A stretch of DNA of 64,000 nt from contig NZ_CM001977.1 of the NCBI RefSeq assembly GCF_000406165.1, positions 1,140,644 through 1,204,643 of the forward strand, in the 5' to 3' direction. The stretch comes from Dickeya zeae NCPPB 2538 (GTDB lineage Bacteria; Pseudomonadota; Gammaproteobacteria; Enterobacterales; Enterobacteriaceae). Position 1 is the first letter of the stretch; the number at the start of each line of letters is the position of its first letter. The notes beneath the pieces are model-generated. The model was not told the DNA's origin, did no database searches, and saw only the letters and a program-made list of their open reading frames with translations. Below are positions 47,131 through 55,816 of the stretch, piece by piece. A program made the translations under genes and the position numbers.

Positions 47131-48129
47131 TTAACGGGCCGCCACCGAATGCCGCCGTACCAGTGTCGGCATAAAACAGTGTCTGGCTGTTGGGTCCAGC
47201 AACCCTGCCGCGCCTTTTAGCGCCAGCTCTGTGGCGATTTTTGCCATGGAAACAATAGGGTAGCGGATAGTGGTCAGGCGCGGGTCGGTGTAACGGGAAA
47301 TGGGGATATCATCGAAGCCGACCACCGAGAACCGTTCCGGTACCGCAATGCCATTATCTTTCAATGCCATTAACGCACCTGCCGCCATACCGTCGTTATA
47401 AGCGAAGACGGCTGTTAACTGTTGGTTGCGTCCCAGCAGTTCCACCATCGCCGCTTCTCCCCCCTGCAGGTCTGGCTCGCCGGCGGCAATCCACTCATCA
47501 GGCGGCTCGATGCCATGTTCCTGTAACGCTTGTCGCCAGCCGGTCAGACGCTCCGTTACGTCTTCTATCGGGTGACTGGATCGCAGATAACCAATGCGTT
47601 GATGCCCTTGTTGTAACAACATGCGGGTCGCCATCATGGCACCGCTAACGTTGTCGAGGCAGACGCAGCGGTGCGCGTAGTTCGGCAGCACCCGGTTGAT
47701 CAGCACCATGCCGGGGACTTGATCCATGAAGCCTGCCAGCTCCTCATCGGATAAGGCTTTGGCATGCACGATCAGCGCGTTACAACGCTGGCGGATCAGG
47801 ACTTCGATGGCATGCCGCTCCTTTTCTTCCTGGTGGTAGGAGTTGTTTATCAGCACATGCTTTTGCAGGCGCTGCGCTACGGTATCAACGGCTTTGACCA
47901 TCGCGCCGAAGAACGGGTCCGACACGTCCATGACCACCACGCCGATGGTGTCGCTGACCTGTGATGCCAGTGCCTGCGCGTTAGCATTTGGCCGGTAGCC
48001 CAATTGTTCGACGGTCTGCAGTACCAGATCGCGTGTCTGTTGGGTGACCGCGCTGTTGTTATTGAGCACACGGGAAACGGTAGCGATGGAAACGCCCGCC
48101 TGACGTGCGACATCACGGATGGTAATCAT
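47131..48129 (-). CDS. galS: LacI-family galactose isorepressor GalS
   Basis: GalS represses the mgl operon and itself in the absence of galactose. The 332-residue protein has the LacI helix-turn-helix ([24 protein letters not shown]), hinge ([13 protein letters not shown]) and a periplasmic-binding-protein-like effector domain ending [14 protein letters not shown]. The sequence [24 protein letters not shown] and the position upstream of mglB favour GalS over GalR. The C-terminal tail is shorter than in E. coli GalS. ATG 48129 is used, with GGTGAG four bases upstream. It has its own CRP and Gal sites upstream. Confidence 0.93.
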   Translation of the reverse strand: MITIRDVARQAGVSIATVSRVLNNNSAVTQQTRDLVLQTVEQLGYRPNANAQALASQVSDTIGVVVMDVSDPFFGAMVKAVDTVAQRLQKHVLINNSYHQEEKERHAIEVLIRQRCNALIVHAKALSDEELAGFMDQVPGMVLINRVLPNYAHRCVCLDNVSGAMMATRMLLQQGHQRIGYLRSSHPIEDVTERLTGWRQALQEHGIEPPDEWIAAGEPDLQGGEAAMVELLGRNQQLTAVFAYNDGMAAGALMALKDNGIAVPERFSVVGFDDIPISRYTDPRLTTIRYPIVSMAKIATELALKGAAGLLDPTARHCFMPTLVRRHSVAAR

Positions 48130-48190
48130 GCAACTCACCACAGAAGAAAAAGTTCACAAGGGCGCCTCTGGCATTCAACCTGTTGGGGGC

Positions 48191-48253
48191 TATTCTGTCA
48201 GGCGTTATGGATAGACTACGTGAGTCATGTCACAGTGATGAAAGCGGTTACAT
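48191..48253 (-). promoter_or_regulatory. galS promoter with CRP site and Gal operator
   Basis: A CRP-like site CGTGA-N6-TCACA lies at 48219-48234. A -10-like CAGAAT (48197-48192) puts CRP at about -41.5. The operator with core GAAAGCGGTTACAT (48238-48253) shares 14 to 15 bases with the mglB operator and is centred near -60.5. Autoregulation by GalS with CRP activation is inferred. Confidence 0.7.
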
Positions 48254-48350
48254 ACAATTCTGTAACCTTTGTGACGAGGGTCATTATCCGGGAAAAAGAG
48301 CGCGGCTTGATGCGACTCTGTTTATGAAGGCATGATGAGGATAACACGCA

Positions 48351-48379
48351 AAAACAACGCCCCGACGATGCCAGGGCGT
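48351..48379 (-). terminator. Terminator of purMN
   Basis: On the - strand ACGCCC and GGGCGT pair around an 11-base loop and TGTTTTTG follows, about 30 bases past the purN stop. Confidence 0.65.
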
Positions 48380-48407
48380 GAGGTAGGCGGACGCTGAATC
48401 AGGCGGT

Positions 48408-49046
48408 TTATTCGGCGGCGTAGCCGCTTGCGGGAATCACTTCGCCGTCAAGCCAGGCGTGATTATCGCGCAGTGCCAGACGTCCTGCCAGGAACCAGCC
48501 GACAACCAGCGGGTAGATGCTGTGTTCCTGCGTTTGCACCCGTTCTTGAATATCCTGCTCGGTATCGCCGGGAAAAATGGGCACTCTGGCTTGCAGAATA
48601 ACCGGGCCACCATCCAACTCTTCAGTGACAAAATGCACTGAGGTGCCGTGCTCGCTGTCGCCGTTTTCCAACGCCTTGCGGTGGGTATGCAAGCCGGGAT
48701 ATTTAGGTAATAGCGATGGGTGGATATTCAGCATTTTCCCCAGAAAACGGGTAACGAATTCGGCGCTGAGGATCCGCATATATCCGGCCAATACCACGAC
48801 ATCTGGCTGATATTTCTCGATTTCGACTGCCAGTGCTGCATCAAAGTCAGCACGACTGGCGTAATCGCCCGGCAGTAGCGCATGGGTGGCGATACCAGCG
48901 TCACGCGCCCGCTTGAGACCGAAAGCATCAGGGTTATTGCTCAGTACCGCACTAATTCGCCCGGGAAGGCGACCATGCTGGCAGGCGTCAATTAACGCCT
49001 GCAGATTGCTTCCCTGACCTGAAATCAGGACAACGATGTTTTTCAT
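48408..49046 (-). CDS. purN: Phosphoribosylglycinamide formyltransferase PurN
   Basis: PurN transfers formyl from 10-formyl-tetrahydrofolate to GAR, the third step of purine synthesis. The 212-residue protein has LISGQGSNLQALIDAC (phosphate binding), VLAGYMRIL, and the catalytic segment LNIHPSLLPKYPGLHTHRKAL, which carries the Asn-His pair, then HFVTEELDGGPVILQ with the catalytic Asp. The ATG at 49046 overlaps the purM stop by one base (TGATG), giving a coupled purM-purN operon. A GTG one codon earlier is possible. Confidence 0.97.
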   Translation of the reverse strand: MKNIVVLISGQGSNLQALIDACQHGRLPGRISAVLSNNPDAFGLKRARDAGIATHALLPGDYASRADFDAALAVEIEKYQPDVVVLAGYMRILSAEFVTRFLGKMLNIHPSLLPKYPGLHTHRKALENGDSEHGTSVHFVTEELDGGPVILQARVPIFPGDTEQDIQERVQTQEHSIYPLVVGWFLAGRLALRDNHAWLDGEVIPASGYAAE

Positions 49047-50083
49047 CACTGGATGACCACGGTTTCTCCGCCATCGGTACGGGTAATAACACCGATTTTC
49101 CAGGCGGTTTCACCGTTGCTGGTAAGGTGAGCGATAGCATTGTCCGCTTGTTCGGCTGGCAGCGCGATGATCATGCCTACGCCGCAGTTAAAGGTGCGGT
49201 ACATTTCGTGGCGGCTAACGTTGCCGTTTTGCTGCAACCACTGGAACACAGACGGCCACTGCCAGCTGGATTCTTCAATAGTCGCCTGCATACCTTCCGG
49301 CAGTACGCGCGGAATGTTTTCCCAGAAACCGCCGCCGGTCAGGTGGGAAATAGCGTGTACGTCTACGTTTTCAATCAGTGACAGTACAGATTTCACGTAA
49401 ATTTTAGTCGGGGCCAGCAGGTGATCAGCCAGTGGTTTGCCATCCAGTTGAATCTGTTCCGGATTAGTGCCACTCACTTCGAGGATTTTACGGATCAGCG
49501 AGTAACCGTTGGAGTGCGGGCCGCTGGAAGCCAGTGCTACCAGTGCATCGCCTTCACGTACTTTGCTGCCGTCGATGATCTCGGCTTTTTCAACCACGCC
49601 GACGCAGAAACCGGCCACGTCGTAATCATCACCGTGGTACATGCCGGGCATTTCAGCGGTTTCGCCACCCACCAGTGCACAGCCAGACTGTTTGCAGCCT
49701 TCGGCGATACCGGTGATCACGCGCGCTGCGGTGTCCACATCCAGCTTACCGGTGGCGTAATAATCCAGGAAAAACAGTGGCTCAGCACCTTGTACCACCA
49801 GGTCGTTGACGCACATTGCCACCAGGTCGATACCAATCGTATCGTGACGCTGCAGGTCCATCGCCAGACGCAGCTTGGTGCCAACCCCATCGGTACCGGA
49901 AACCAGTACCGGTTCGCGGTATTTTTGCGGTAAGGCGCACAGGGCACCGAAACCGCCCAATCCACCCATGACTTCCGGGCGACGGGTCTGTTTCACTACA
50001 CCTTTGATACGGTCTACCAATGCATTGCCAGCATCAATATCCACGCCTGCGTCTTTATAGCTGAGAGAGGTTTTATCGGTCAC
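49046..50083 (-). CDS. purM: Phosphoribosylaminoimidazole synthetase PurM
   Basis: PurM closes the imidazole ring of AIR from FGAM with ATP. The 345-residue protein matches E. coli PurM along its length: [83 protein letters not shown] and [15 protein letters not shown] (quoted in part). The start is GTG, the only reasonable one. A PurR operator overlaps its promoter. Confidence 0.97.
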   Translation of the reverse strand: MTDKTSLSYKDAGVDIDAGNALVDRIKGVVKQTRRPEVMGGLGGFGALCALPQKYREPVLVSGTDGVGTKLRLAMDLQRHDTIGIDLVAMCVNDLVVQGAEPLFFLDYYATGKLDVDTAARVITGIAEGCKQSGCALVGGETAEMPGMYHGDDYDVAGFCVGVVEKAEIIDGSKVREGDALVALASSGPHSNGYSLIRKILEVSGTNPEQIQLDGKPLADHLLAPTKIYVKSVLSLIENVDVHAISHLTGGGFWENIPRVLPEGMQATIEESSWQWPSVFQWLQQNGNVSRHEMYRTFNCGVGMIIALPAEQADNAIAHLTSNGETAWKIGVITRTDGGETVVIQ

Positions 50084-50133
50084 TGCGGAGTCCCCACGGA
50101 GGTTACGATTGGTTTAAAAAATGGAGCGCGCTA

Positions 50134-50162
50134 ATTCTAACAGCGTAAGCAAACGTTTGCGA
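50134..50162 (-). promoter_or_regulatory. purM promoter with PurR operator
   Basis: AAGCAAACGTTTGCGA (50147-50162) is a near-perfect PurR box with palindromic core GCAAACGTTTGC. On the - strand it covers the -35 (TCGCAA, 50162-50157) and part of the 17-bp spacer before -10 TAGAAT (50139-50134), so bound PurR would block RNA polymerase. Confidence 0.87.
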
Positions 50163-50302
50163 GCGGTGTCTTCGCTGTGTGACGCTTTCGTCAGGAGACG
50201 ATGGAGGCCGTTATCGGCGGTCTGGGGGATGGAGAACGATAATTTCCGTTTTCGCTTGATTTGGATCAGACTGGAATCTATGGCGTACATTTGAAAAAGC
50301 GG

Positions 50303-50323
50303 TATAATCCCGCGATTTTTTTG
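50303..50323 (+). promoter_or_regulatory. upp promoter with UTP-sensing start tract
   Basis: A perfect TATAAT (50303-50308) is followed by CCCGC, then G at 50314 and A at 50315 (6 and 7 bases downstream) and seven T (50316-50322). This GA plus T-run matches the E. coli upp initial region, where high UTP favours start at A and unproductive reiterative U addition. No clear -35 is seen. Confidence 0.75.
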
Positions 50324-50353
50324 GCCGTCCACTGCCGATGGGAGTAAAAAGTA

Positions 50354-50980
50354 ATGAAAATCGTCGAGGTAAAACACCCGCTCGTTAAGCATAAATTGGG
50401 TCTGATGCGCGAGCACGATATCAGTACCAAGCGTTTTCGCGAACTGGCGTCTGAAGTCGGTAGTTTGCTGACTTATGAAGCCACCGCCGACCTGGCGACG
50501 GAAAAAGTGACCATCGAAGGCTGGTGCGGCCCGGTTGAAGTTGACCAAATCAAAGGTAAAAAAATTACCGTCGTACCGATCCTGCGTGCCGGCCTTGGCA
50601 TGATGGAAGGGGTGCTGGAAAACGTACCGAGTGCGCGTATCAGCGTGGTAGGGATGTACCGCGACGAACAAACGCTGGAGCCGGTCCCTTATTTCCAGAA
50701 ACTGGCTTCTAACATCGACGAACGCATGGCGCTGGTCGTTGACCCGATGCTGGCGACTGGCGGCTCGATGATTGCCACTGTCGACCTGCTGAAGAAAGCC
50801 GGTTGCCGTAGCATTAAGGTGCTGGTATTGGTTGCTGCTCCCGAAGGGATTGCCGCGCTGGAGAAAGCGCATCCGGATGTAGAGTTGTACACCGCCTCTA
50901 TCGACAAGGGCCTCAACGAGCACGGTTACATTATGCCGGGCCTGGGCGATGCGGGCGACAAGCTGTTTGGTACGAAATGA
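50354..50980 (+). CDS. upp: Uracil phosphoribosyltransferase Upp
   Basis: Upp salvages uracil to UMP with PRPP. The 208-residue protein has [16 protein letters not shown], the [15 protein letters not shown] loop, the PRPP motif [12 protein letters not shown] and the C-terminal uracil-binding [18 protein letters not shown] (same length as E. coli). GGGAG lies nine bases before the ATG. It is divergent from purM and followed by its own terminator, so uraA downstream must rely on readthrough or its own control. Confidence 0.98.
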   Translation: MKIVEVKHPLVKHKLGLMREHDISTKRFRELASEVGSLLTYEATADLATEKVTIEGWCGPVEVDQIKGKKITVVPILRAGLGMMEGVLENVPSARISVVGMYRDEQTLEPVPYFQKLASNIDERMALVVDPMLATGGSMIATVDLLKKAGCRSIKVLVLVAAPEGIAALEKAHPDVELYTASIDKGLNEHGYIMPGLGDAGDKLFGTK

Positions 50981-50985
50981 TATCC

Positions 50986-51012
50986 AGCCGACTGTAGAGT
51001 CGGCTTTTTTTT
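50986..51012 (+). terminator. Rho-independent terminator of upp
   Basis: AGCCGACT and AGTCGGCT form a perfect 8-bp stem with a GTAG loop, followed by a run of eight T. It starts six bases past the upp stop. Confidence 0.92.
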
Positions 51013-51069
51013 GCGTATAAGCCGCCGTTTCTGACCTAACCTAACGGCTGGCCCCTGCGCATTCCACGG

Positions 51070-51171
51070 ATGGCGAGATTTTTTCAGCGTCGATGGAAAA
51101 TGGTCGACGCTGAACTTTCTGCCGGGGTTCCCGGTATTTTTCAGTCTGAGACACAGAGGAAAACACGATGA
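51070..51171 (+). CDS. Candidate 33-residue leader peptide before uraA
   Basis: An ATG at 51070 opens a 33-codon frame (MARFFQRRWK start) that runs through both hairpins of the uraA leader and stops at TGA 51169-51171, overlapping the uraA ATG (ATGA). Codons 4-5 are TTT TTT, lying in a six-T tract. The layout recalls the pyrBI leader, where a translating ribosome disrupts an attenuator when UTP is low. Against it, I see no good ribosome site before the ATG. No known family is recognised. Confidence 0.42.
   Translation: MARFFQRRWKMVDAELSAGVPGIFQSETQRKTR
51079..51141 (+). promoter_or_regulatory. Candidate transcription attenuator before uraA
   Basis: A six-T tract (51079-51084) leads into an 11-bp perfect hairpin, TTCAGCGTCGA with TCGACGCTGAA (51083-51114, 10-base loop). 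Then comes a short GC-rich hairpin GCCGGG-GTT-CCCGGT (51121-51135) followed by ATTTTT, which looks like an intrinsic terminator 27 bases before the uraA start. Together they resemble a pause site plus attenuator. Confidence 0.5.
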
Positions 51172-52481
51172 CTCGTCGCGCCATCGGCGTCAGTGAACGC
51201 CCCCCGCTTTTGCAAACGATACCGCTGAGTTTCCAGCATCTGTTTGCGATGTTCGGAGCCACCGTACTGGTGCCCATTCTGTTTAAGATTAACCCAGCGA
51301 CCGTACTGCTGTTCAATGGTATCGGTACATTGCTTTATCTGTTTATCTGTAAAGGTAAAATCCCGGCGTATCTGGGCTCTAGTTTTGCGTTTCTCTCGCC
51401 GGTTTTTCTGCTGTTGCCGCAGGGATATGAAGTGGCGCTGGGCGGCTTTATTCTGTGCGGCGCACTGTTTTGTCTGGTGGCGTTGCTGGTGAAAAAAGTC
51501 GGAACCGGCTGGCTGAACGTGATTTTCCCACCGGCGGCGATGGGGGCGATTGTCGCAGTAATCGGGCTGGAACTGGCGGGTGTGGCGGCCAATATGGCGG
51601 GCTTGCTGCCTGCTGCCGGTACTGAAATGGATACCAAGACTGTCACTGTTTCACTGGTAACGCTAGCGGTAACCGTGCTGGGCTCCGTCTTGTTTCGCGG
51701 TTTTCTGGCGATTATCCCTATCCTGATTGGCGTACTGGTAGGGTATGCGCTTGCTTTCGTGATGGGCATGGTGGATTTAACGCCGATCGCTCAGGCGCAC
51801 TGGTTCGCTTTACCCACCTTTTATACACCGCGTTTTGAGTGGGTGGCGATGCTGACGGTACTGCCCGCCGCGCTGGTGGTGGTCGCTGAGCATGTGGGTC
51901 ATCTGGTGGTCACCGCCAATATCGTGAAAAAAGATCTGATGCGTGACCCTGGTCTGCACCGGTCGTTGTTTGCTAACGGTATTTCGACCATGCTATCCGG
52001 CTTTTTTGGTTCCACGCCGAATACGACTTACGGCGAGAATATCGGCGTACTGGCGATCACGAAAGTGTACAGTACCTGGGTTATTGGCGGCGCGGCAATC
52101 ATTGCGATTCTGCTCTCCTGCGTCGGTAAGCTGGCTGCGGCAATTCAGGCAGTGCCGGTTCCGGTCATGGGCGGTGTGTCGCTGCTGCTTTACGGTGTTA
52201 TCGGTGCATCCGGTATTCGTGTGCTGATCGAATCCAAGGTGGATTACAACAAGGCGCAGAACCTGATCCTGACCTCGGTCATCCTGATCATCGGCGTGAG
52301 TGGTGCGAAGATCCATCTGGGGGCGGTCGAGCTCAAAGGGATGGCGCTGGCCACGGTGGTGGGTGTATTCCTGAGCCTCGTGTTTCGCGTTATCAGCCTG
52401 TTCCGTAAAGAAGAAGAGGTGATTGATGTGAGTGACGATGCGGGCGACAAAACCTCTACTCACTCCTCTTCTGCACACTAA
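51168..52481 (+). CDS. uraA: Uracil:H+ symporter UraA
   Basis: UraA imports uracil across the inner membrane and pairs functionally with Upp. The 437-residue NAT/NCS2 protein has about 14 transmembrane segments. Family marks include SFQHLFAMFGATVLVP, the substrate-site EHVGHLVVTANIV (with Glu and His) and GFFGSTPNTTYGENIGVLA. AGAGGA lies seven bases before the ATG. The C-terminal tail is polar (DKTSTHSSSAH) and slightly longer than in E. coli. The leader upstream contains a possible attenuator, unlike the simple upp-uraA gap that I recall in E. coli. Confidence 0.96.
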   Translation: MTRRAIGVSERPPLLQTIPLSFQHLFAMFGATVLVPILFKINPATVLLFNGIGTLLYLFICKGKIPAYLGSSFAFLSPVFLLLPQGYEVALGGFILCGALFCLVALLVKKVGTGWLNVIFPPAAMGAIVAVIGLELAGVAANMAGLLPAAGTEMDTKTVTVSLVTLAVTVLGSVLFRGFLAIIPILIGVLVGYALAFVMGMVDLTPIAQAHWFALPTFYTPRFEWVAMLTVLPAALVVVAEHVGHLVVTANIVKKDLMRDPGLHRSLFANGISTMLSGFFGSTPNTTYGENIGVLAITKVYSTWVIGGAAIIAILLSCVGKLAAAIQAVPVPVMGGVSLLLYGVIGASGIRVLIESKVDYNKAQNLILTSVILIIGVSGAKIHLGAVELKGMALATVVGVFLSLVFRVISLFRKEEEVIDVSDDAGDKTSTHSSSAH

Positions 52482-52517
52482 TTCTCCGGCCCGTTGATGT
52501 TGCGACGGGCAGTGCGG

Positions 52518-52540
52518 TGAACCGGCGGGATGCCGGTTCA
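52518..52540 (+). terminator. Hairpin downstream of uraA
   Basis: TGAACCGGC and GCCGGTTCA form a perfect 9-bp stem with a 5-base loop 37 bases past the uraA stop. No T-run follows, so it may only partly terminate before hda. Confidence 0.5.
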
Positions 52541-52602
52541 ATCGCAAAAGGTTTCTATGCTAAACTTGATTCGTTTTCCTGCCTGTTTGGTTTGAGGTGC
52601 TT

Positions 52603-53304
52603 CTGAACACACCGGCACAGTTATCATTGCCACTCTACTTACCCGATGACGAAACCTTTGCCAGTTTCTACCCGGGAGAAAACACGTCTCTGCTGGCCGC
52701 TATCCACACGACGTTAGATCAGGAACATGGTAGTTACATCTATTTCTGGTCACGTGAAGGCGGCGGTCGTAGTCACCTGTTGCATGCAGCCTGCGCTGAA
52801 TTGTCCCGTCTTGGTCGTGCGGTCGGCTATGTGCCGCTGGATAAGCGTGCTTATTTCGTTCCAGAAGTACTGGACGGGATGGAGCAACTGTCGCTGGTCT
52901 GTATCGACAATATTGAAGCGATCGCCGGTGATGATGCATGGGAAATGGCGCTGTTTAATCTATACAACCGCATTCAGGAAGGTGGCCGCACCCGCTTGCT
53001 AATTACCGGCGATCGTCCGCCGCGTCAGATCAATCTGCAACTGGCGGATCTGGCCTCACGTCTCGACTGGGGGCAAATCTATCGCTTGCAGCCATTGTCG
53101 GATGAAGAAAAAGGCGAAGCGTTACAATTGCGGGCTCGGTTACGTGGTTTTGAACTGCCGGAAGACGTCAGCCGTTTTCTGCTAAAACGGCTGGACCGGG
53201 AAATGCGCACGCTATTTATGACGCTAGACCAGCTCGATCACGCGTCCATCACTGCCCAACGTAAACTGACGATTCCTTTCGTCAAAGAGATCCTCGGGCT
53301 GTAA
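52603..53304 (+). CDS. hda: DnaA regulatory inactivator Hda
   Basis: Hda binds the DNA-loaded beta clamp and stimulates ATP hydrolysis by DnaA, preventing re-initiation. The 233-residue protein starts with the clamp-binding motif QLSLPL, then an AAA+ core with P-loop-like [10 protein letters not shown], sensor and arginine-finger regions, and ends FVKEILGL. The start chosen is CTG at 52603: GAGG lies five bases upstream and the resulting length equals that of E. coli Hda. The alternative GTG at 52597 overlaps that ribosome site. It is convergent with yfgD, with only nine bases between the stops. Confidence 0.93.
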   Translation: MNTPAQLSLPLYLPDDETFASFYPGENTSLLAAIHTTLDQEHGSYIYFWSREGGGRSHLLHAACAELSRLGRAVGYVPLDKRAYFVPEVLDGMEQLSLVCIDNIEAIAGDDAWEMALFNLYNRIQEGGRTRLLITGDRPPRQINLQLADLASRLDWGQIYRLQPLSDEEKGEALQLRARLRGFELPEDVSRFLLKRLDREMRTLFMTLDQLDHASITAQRKLTIPFVKEILGL

Positions 53305-53313
53305 CGCCCTCTG

Positions 53314-53670
53314 TCACAGGATATCCAGCACCTGCTCCGGTGGGCGACCCAGTTTAGCGTGACCGTTGGCAACCACGATTGGGCGTTCAATCAATTTCGG
53401 GTGGGTGACCATTGCCTCAATCAGTTGAGCCTCTGTCAGCGCGCCGTCGGCCAGATTCAACTCGCGGTACAACTCCTCTTTTCGACGCATCAGTTCGCGC
53501 GCACTGCTCAATCCAAGCTGTTTAATCAGTCTGGTGAGGGTTGCGGCGTCCGGTGGCGTATCCAGATACAACACCACCTCCGGTTCGATGCCCTGTTGCT
53601 GGAGCAGAGCCAGCGTTTCGCGGCTCTTGGAACAACGGGGGTTATGATAGATGGTCACCGATTTACTCAT
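53314..53670 (-). CDS. yfgD: ArsC-family protein YfgD
   Basis: This 118-residue thioredoxin-fold protein of the ArsC family resembles E. coli YfgD. The P-loop-like cysteine motif NPRCSKSRETL (Cys at about residue 13) and the ELMRRKEELYRELNL and PIVVANGHAKLGRP segments are conserved as in arsenate reductases. Whether it reduces arsenate is not known, and there is no ars operon nearby. The ATG at 53670 has AGGTG six bases upstream. It follows bepA by 14 bases, the E. coli order. Confidence 0.93.
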   Translation of the reverse strand: MSKSVTIYHNPRCSKSRETLALLQQQGIEPEVVLYLDTPPDAATLTRLIKQLGLSSARELMRRKEELYRELNLADGALTEAQLIEAMVTHPKLIERPIVVANGHAKLGRPPEQVLDIL

Positions 53671-53684
53671 TCCATTCACCTTTC

Positions 53685-55148
53685 TCAGGATTTTTCATAA
53701 GGGCGGAAACGTTGCTGCAGCGCACGTAACTGATCGATGCGGGCATCGTAGCGTGCCTGATCGAGGCTGCCGAGCTTGCTTTGTGAGCTGGCGTTACTCA
53801 GCAAACGAATCGCCTGATCCAGTTTGCCGTTAAGTGCCAGACTTTCCGCCCGGGATGCCAGCTCCTCGCCGCGCATATTCTGCGCGGCAGACGCCTGCGC
53901 CAGTAAGTCCCAGCCATTTGGATCGTCCGGATGGGCATAGGTGTATTTACGCAAGATACGAATAGCGTCAGCGGATTTATGGCTTTCTACCATCGCGTTA
54001 GCCAGATTGATCTGCAGGACTGGGTTGTCCTGCGCATCCGGCACTTTCTGCAAACGGGCGACGGCTTGATCCGCCCGCTGCTGACCGATATCGATGTCGG
54101 TCATCAGATCAAGAAACCAAGGGTTTGACGGCGATTTATCCAGCAAGGGTTGCAGCGTCGCGCGTGCTTCATCGTACTTTTTGGTTTGATAGGCCCGAAT
54201 AGCTCGGCCGTATTGAGCCGCTAACTGCTCGCGTGCGTTACCTTTGGCCCAGTTGTCCAACAGGGCGGCACCATACGGGTTATCTTGCGAGACGTACATT
54301 CCCAACACACGCGCCTTGGCGAACAGAAAATCCTGTGAGGAGTGCACCGGCGTGGACTTCATCTGATTGGCGCGGTTGCGGGCGTCCGACAGTCGGCTTT
54401 CCGGCAATGGGTGCGTCAGCAACATTTCCGGCGGTTTAGTGGCGTAGCGCGAGATATCCGCCAGTCGTTGCAGGAAATTGGGCATCGCCTGTGGGTCAAA
54501 CCCGGCTCGTTGCAATACCTGAATCCCGATGCGATCCGCTTCCTGTTCATTCGCTTGGGTAAAGCTGATGACGCTTTGCTGTGCACCTGCCAGCGTACCG
54601 CTAAGTGCGGCGATCCCGGCCTGTGGGTTTGCCATCGCCAGCAGCAGTGAACCAAACGCGCCAGCCCAGGCGAGCGGGGCGCTGGCTTTCTGGGCTTCCA
54701 TGGCGCGTGCTAAATGGCGCTGGGTTACGTGGGAGATTTCGTGTGCCAGTACCGAGGCCAGCTCACTTTCACTTTCCACATAGCGGAATAGCCCAGAGTG
54801 CAGCACAACATTGCCGCCGAAGAAGGCAAAGGCGTTGATTTCGTCGTTGTTGACCAGAAAGAAGTGAAACGGCGTACGCACGGAATCAGCTGACTTAACC
54901 AGCCGTCCGCCCAACTGATTGATGTACTGCAGCAATAGCGGGTCGTTAATCAGCGGCGCACCGGCACGCAACTGGCGTAGGTAGAAATCCCCCATCACCA
55001 GTTCCTGATTAATACTGAGCGTTCCGCCCGCGGTGGTGCCGATATCCGGCAATGTGTCCTGTGTCGTGGCCGTGACCATCAGCGGGCTTGCGCTGAGTAA
55101 CGTGCCTGCCAGTAGGGCGATGACCGTCTGTTTAAACCGATAGGACAT
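53685..55148 (-). CDS. bepA: Periplasmic chaperone/metalloprotease BepA
   Basis: BepA is a periplasmic M48 metalloprotease with TPRs that helps assemble LptD and degrades stalled outer-membrane proteins on the Bam complex. The 487-residue protein has a signal peptide (about 27 residues, MVTAT region), zinc motif HEISH (H136, E137, H140), a later glutamate ligand in NEQEADRIG, and a C-terminal TPR domain (about 310-480). Length and motifs match E. coli BepA. It is transcribed with yfgD. Confidence 0.95.
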   Translation of the reverse strand: MSYRFKQTVIALLAGTLLSASPLMVTATTQDTLPDIGTTAGGTLSINQELVMGDFYLRQLRAGAPLINDPLLLQYINQLGGRLVKSADSVRTPFHFFLVNNDEINAFAFFGGNVVLHSGLFRYVESESELASVLAHEISHVTQRHLARAMEAQKASAPLAWAGAFGSLLLAMANPQAGIAALSGTLAGAQQSVISFTQANEQEADRIGIQVLQRAGFDPQAMPNFLQRLADISRYATKPPEMLLTHPLPESRLSDARNRANQMKSTPVHSSQDFLFAKARVLGMYVSQDNPYGAALLDNWAKGNAREQLAAQYGRAIRAYQTKKYDEARATLQPLLDKSPSNPWFLDLMTDIDIGQQRADQAVARLQKVPDAQDNPVLQINLANAMVESHKSADAIRILRKYTYAHPDDPNGWDLLAQASAAQNMRGEELASRAESLALNGKLDQAIRLLSNASSQSKLGSLDQARYDARIDQLRALQQRFRPYEKS

Positions 55149-55262
55149 AACGAAGACAACCTTTCGAACAACCTGAAAGAATGGTCATCATCTTAGCCAG
55201 CAGTGGCAAACAATGAAACATGAATAGGGAAAAAGGCGGTGTAAAAAATGGGAAATGCGTGG

Positions 55263-55310
55263 TGGTTTGTGGTTTGTGGTTTGCCGACGCACCGAATACC
55301 GCGTCGGCAA
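55263..55310. repeat. TGGTTTG triplet repeat next to a hairpin
   Basis: TGGTTTG occurs three times in tandem (55263-55283) and runs into a perfect 10-bp inverted repeat TTGCCGACGC / GCGTCGGCAA (55281-55290, 55301-55310) between bepA and bcp. The hairpin may act in bcp termination although no T-run follows. Confidence 0.6.
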
Positions 55311-55346
55311 TAATCAGGAGCAGAATAATCAAGAAAAGGAAAAGGT

Positions 55347-55814
55347 TCAGGCACCTTTTAAGTAATTCAATACGATATCGTGGTGATTACTGGTCTTGAA
55401 GTCATCGAATACTTTTTCGATGTTGCCTTCAGCGTTGATCAGAAAACTGACCCGGTGAATGCCATCATAGGTTTTACCCATGAAGGTTTTTTCACCCCAG
55501 ACGCCGAACTGCTCTGCTACCTGATGGTCTTCATCAGCCAGCAGGGTAAAGTTCAGCAGCTCTTTTTCCGTAAAGCGGGACAATTTTTCCGGCTTATCGG
55601 TGCTGATACCCAGAACCTCAACGCCGAATTTCTTCAGCTCGTCCATGTTATCGCGAAGCCCACAGGCTTGCACGGTGCAACCTGGCGTCATGGCCTTGGG
55701 ATAGAAATACACCAACACCCGTTGTCCCTGGAAGTCGGCCAAATTAACTTGTTCGCCATCCTGGTCGGGCAAGCTAAATTTCGGTGCGGTATCACCGGCT
55801 TTCAGTGTGGTCAT
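55347..55814 (-). CDS. bcp: Thiol peroxidase Bcp
   Basis: Bcp is a thioredoxin-dependent peroxiredoxin of the BCP/PrxQ type that reduces H2O2 and lipid hydroperoxides. The 155-residue protein has peroxidatic C46 and resolving C51 (TPGCTVQACGLRD), the YFYPKAMTPG motif and LLADEDHQVAEQFGVWGEK. It starts two bases after the gcvR stop, so the genes form an operon as in E. coli. The ATG at 55814 has GGAGA six bases upstream. Confidence 0.97.
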   Translation of the reverse strand: MTTLKAGDTAPKFSLPDQDGEQVNLADFQGQRVLVYFYPKAMTPGCTVQACGLRDNMDELKKFGVEVLGISTDKPEKLSRFTEKELLNFTLLADEDHQVAEQFGVWGEKTFMGKTYDGIHRVSFLINAEGNIEKVFDDFKTSNHHDIVLNYLKGA

Positions 55815-55816
55815 CA

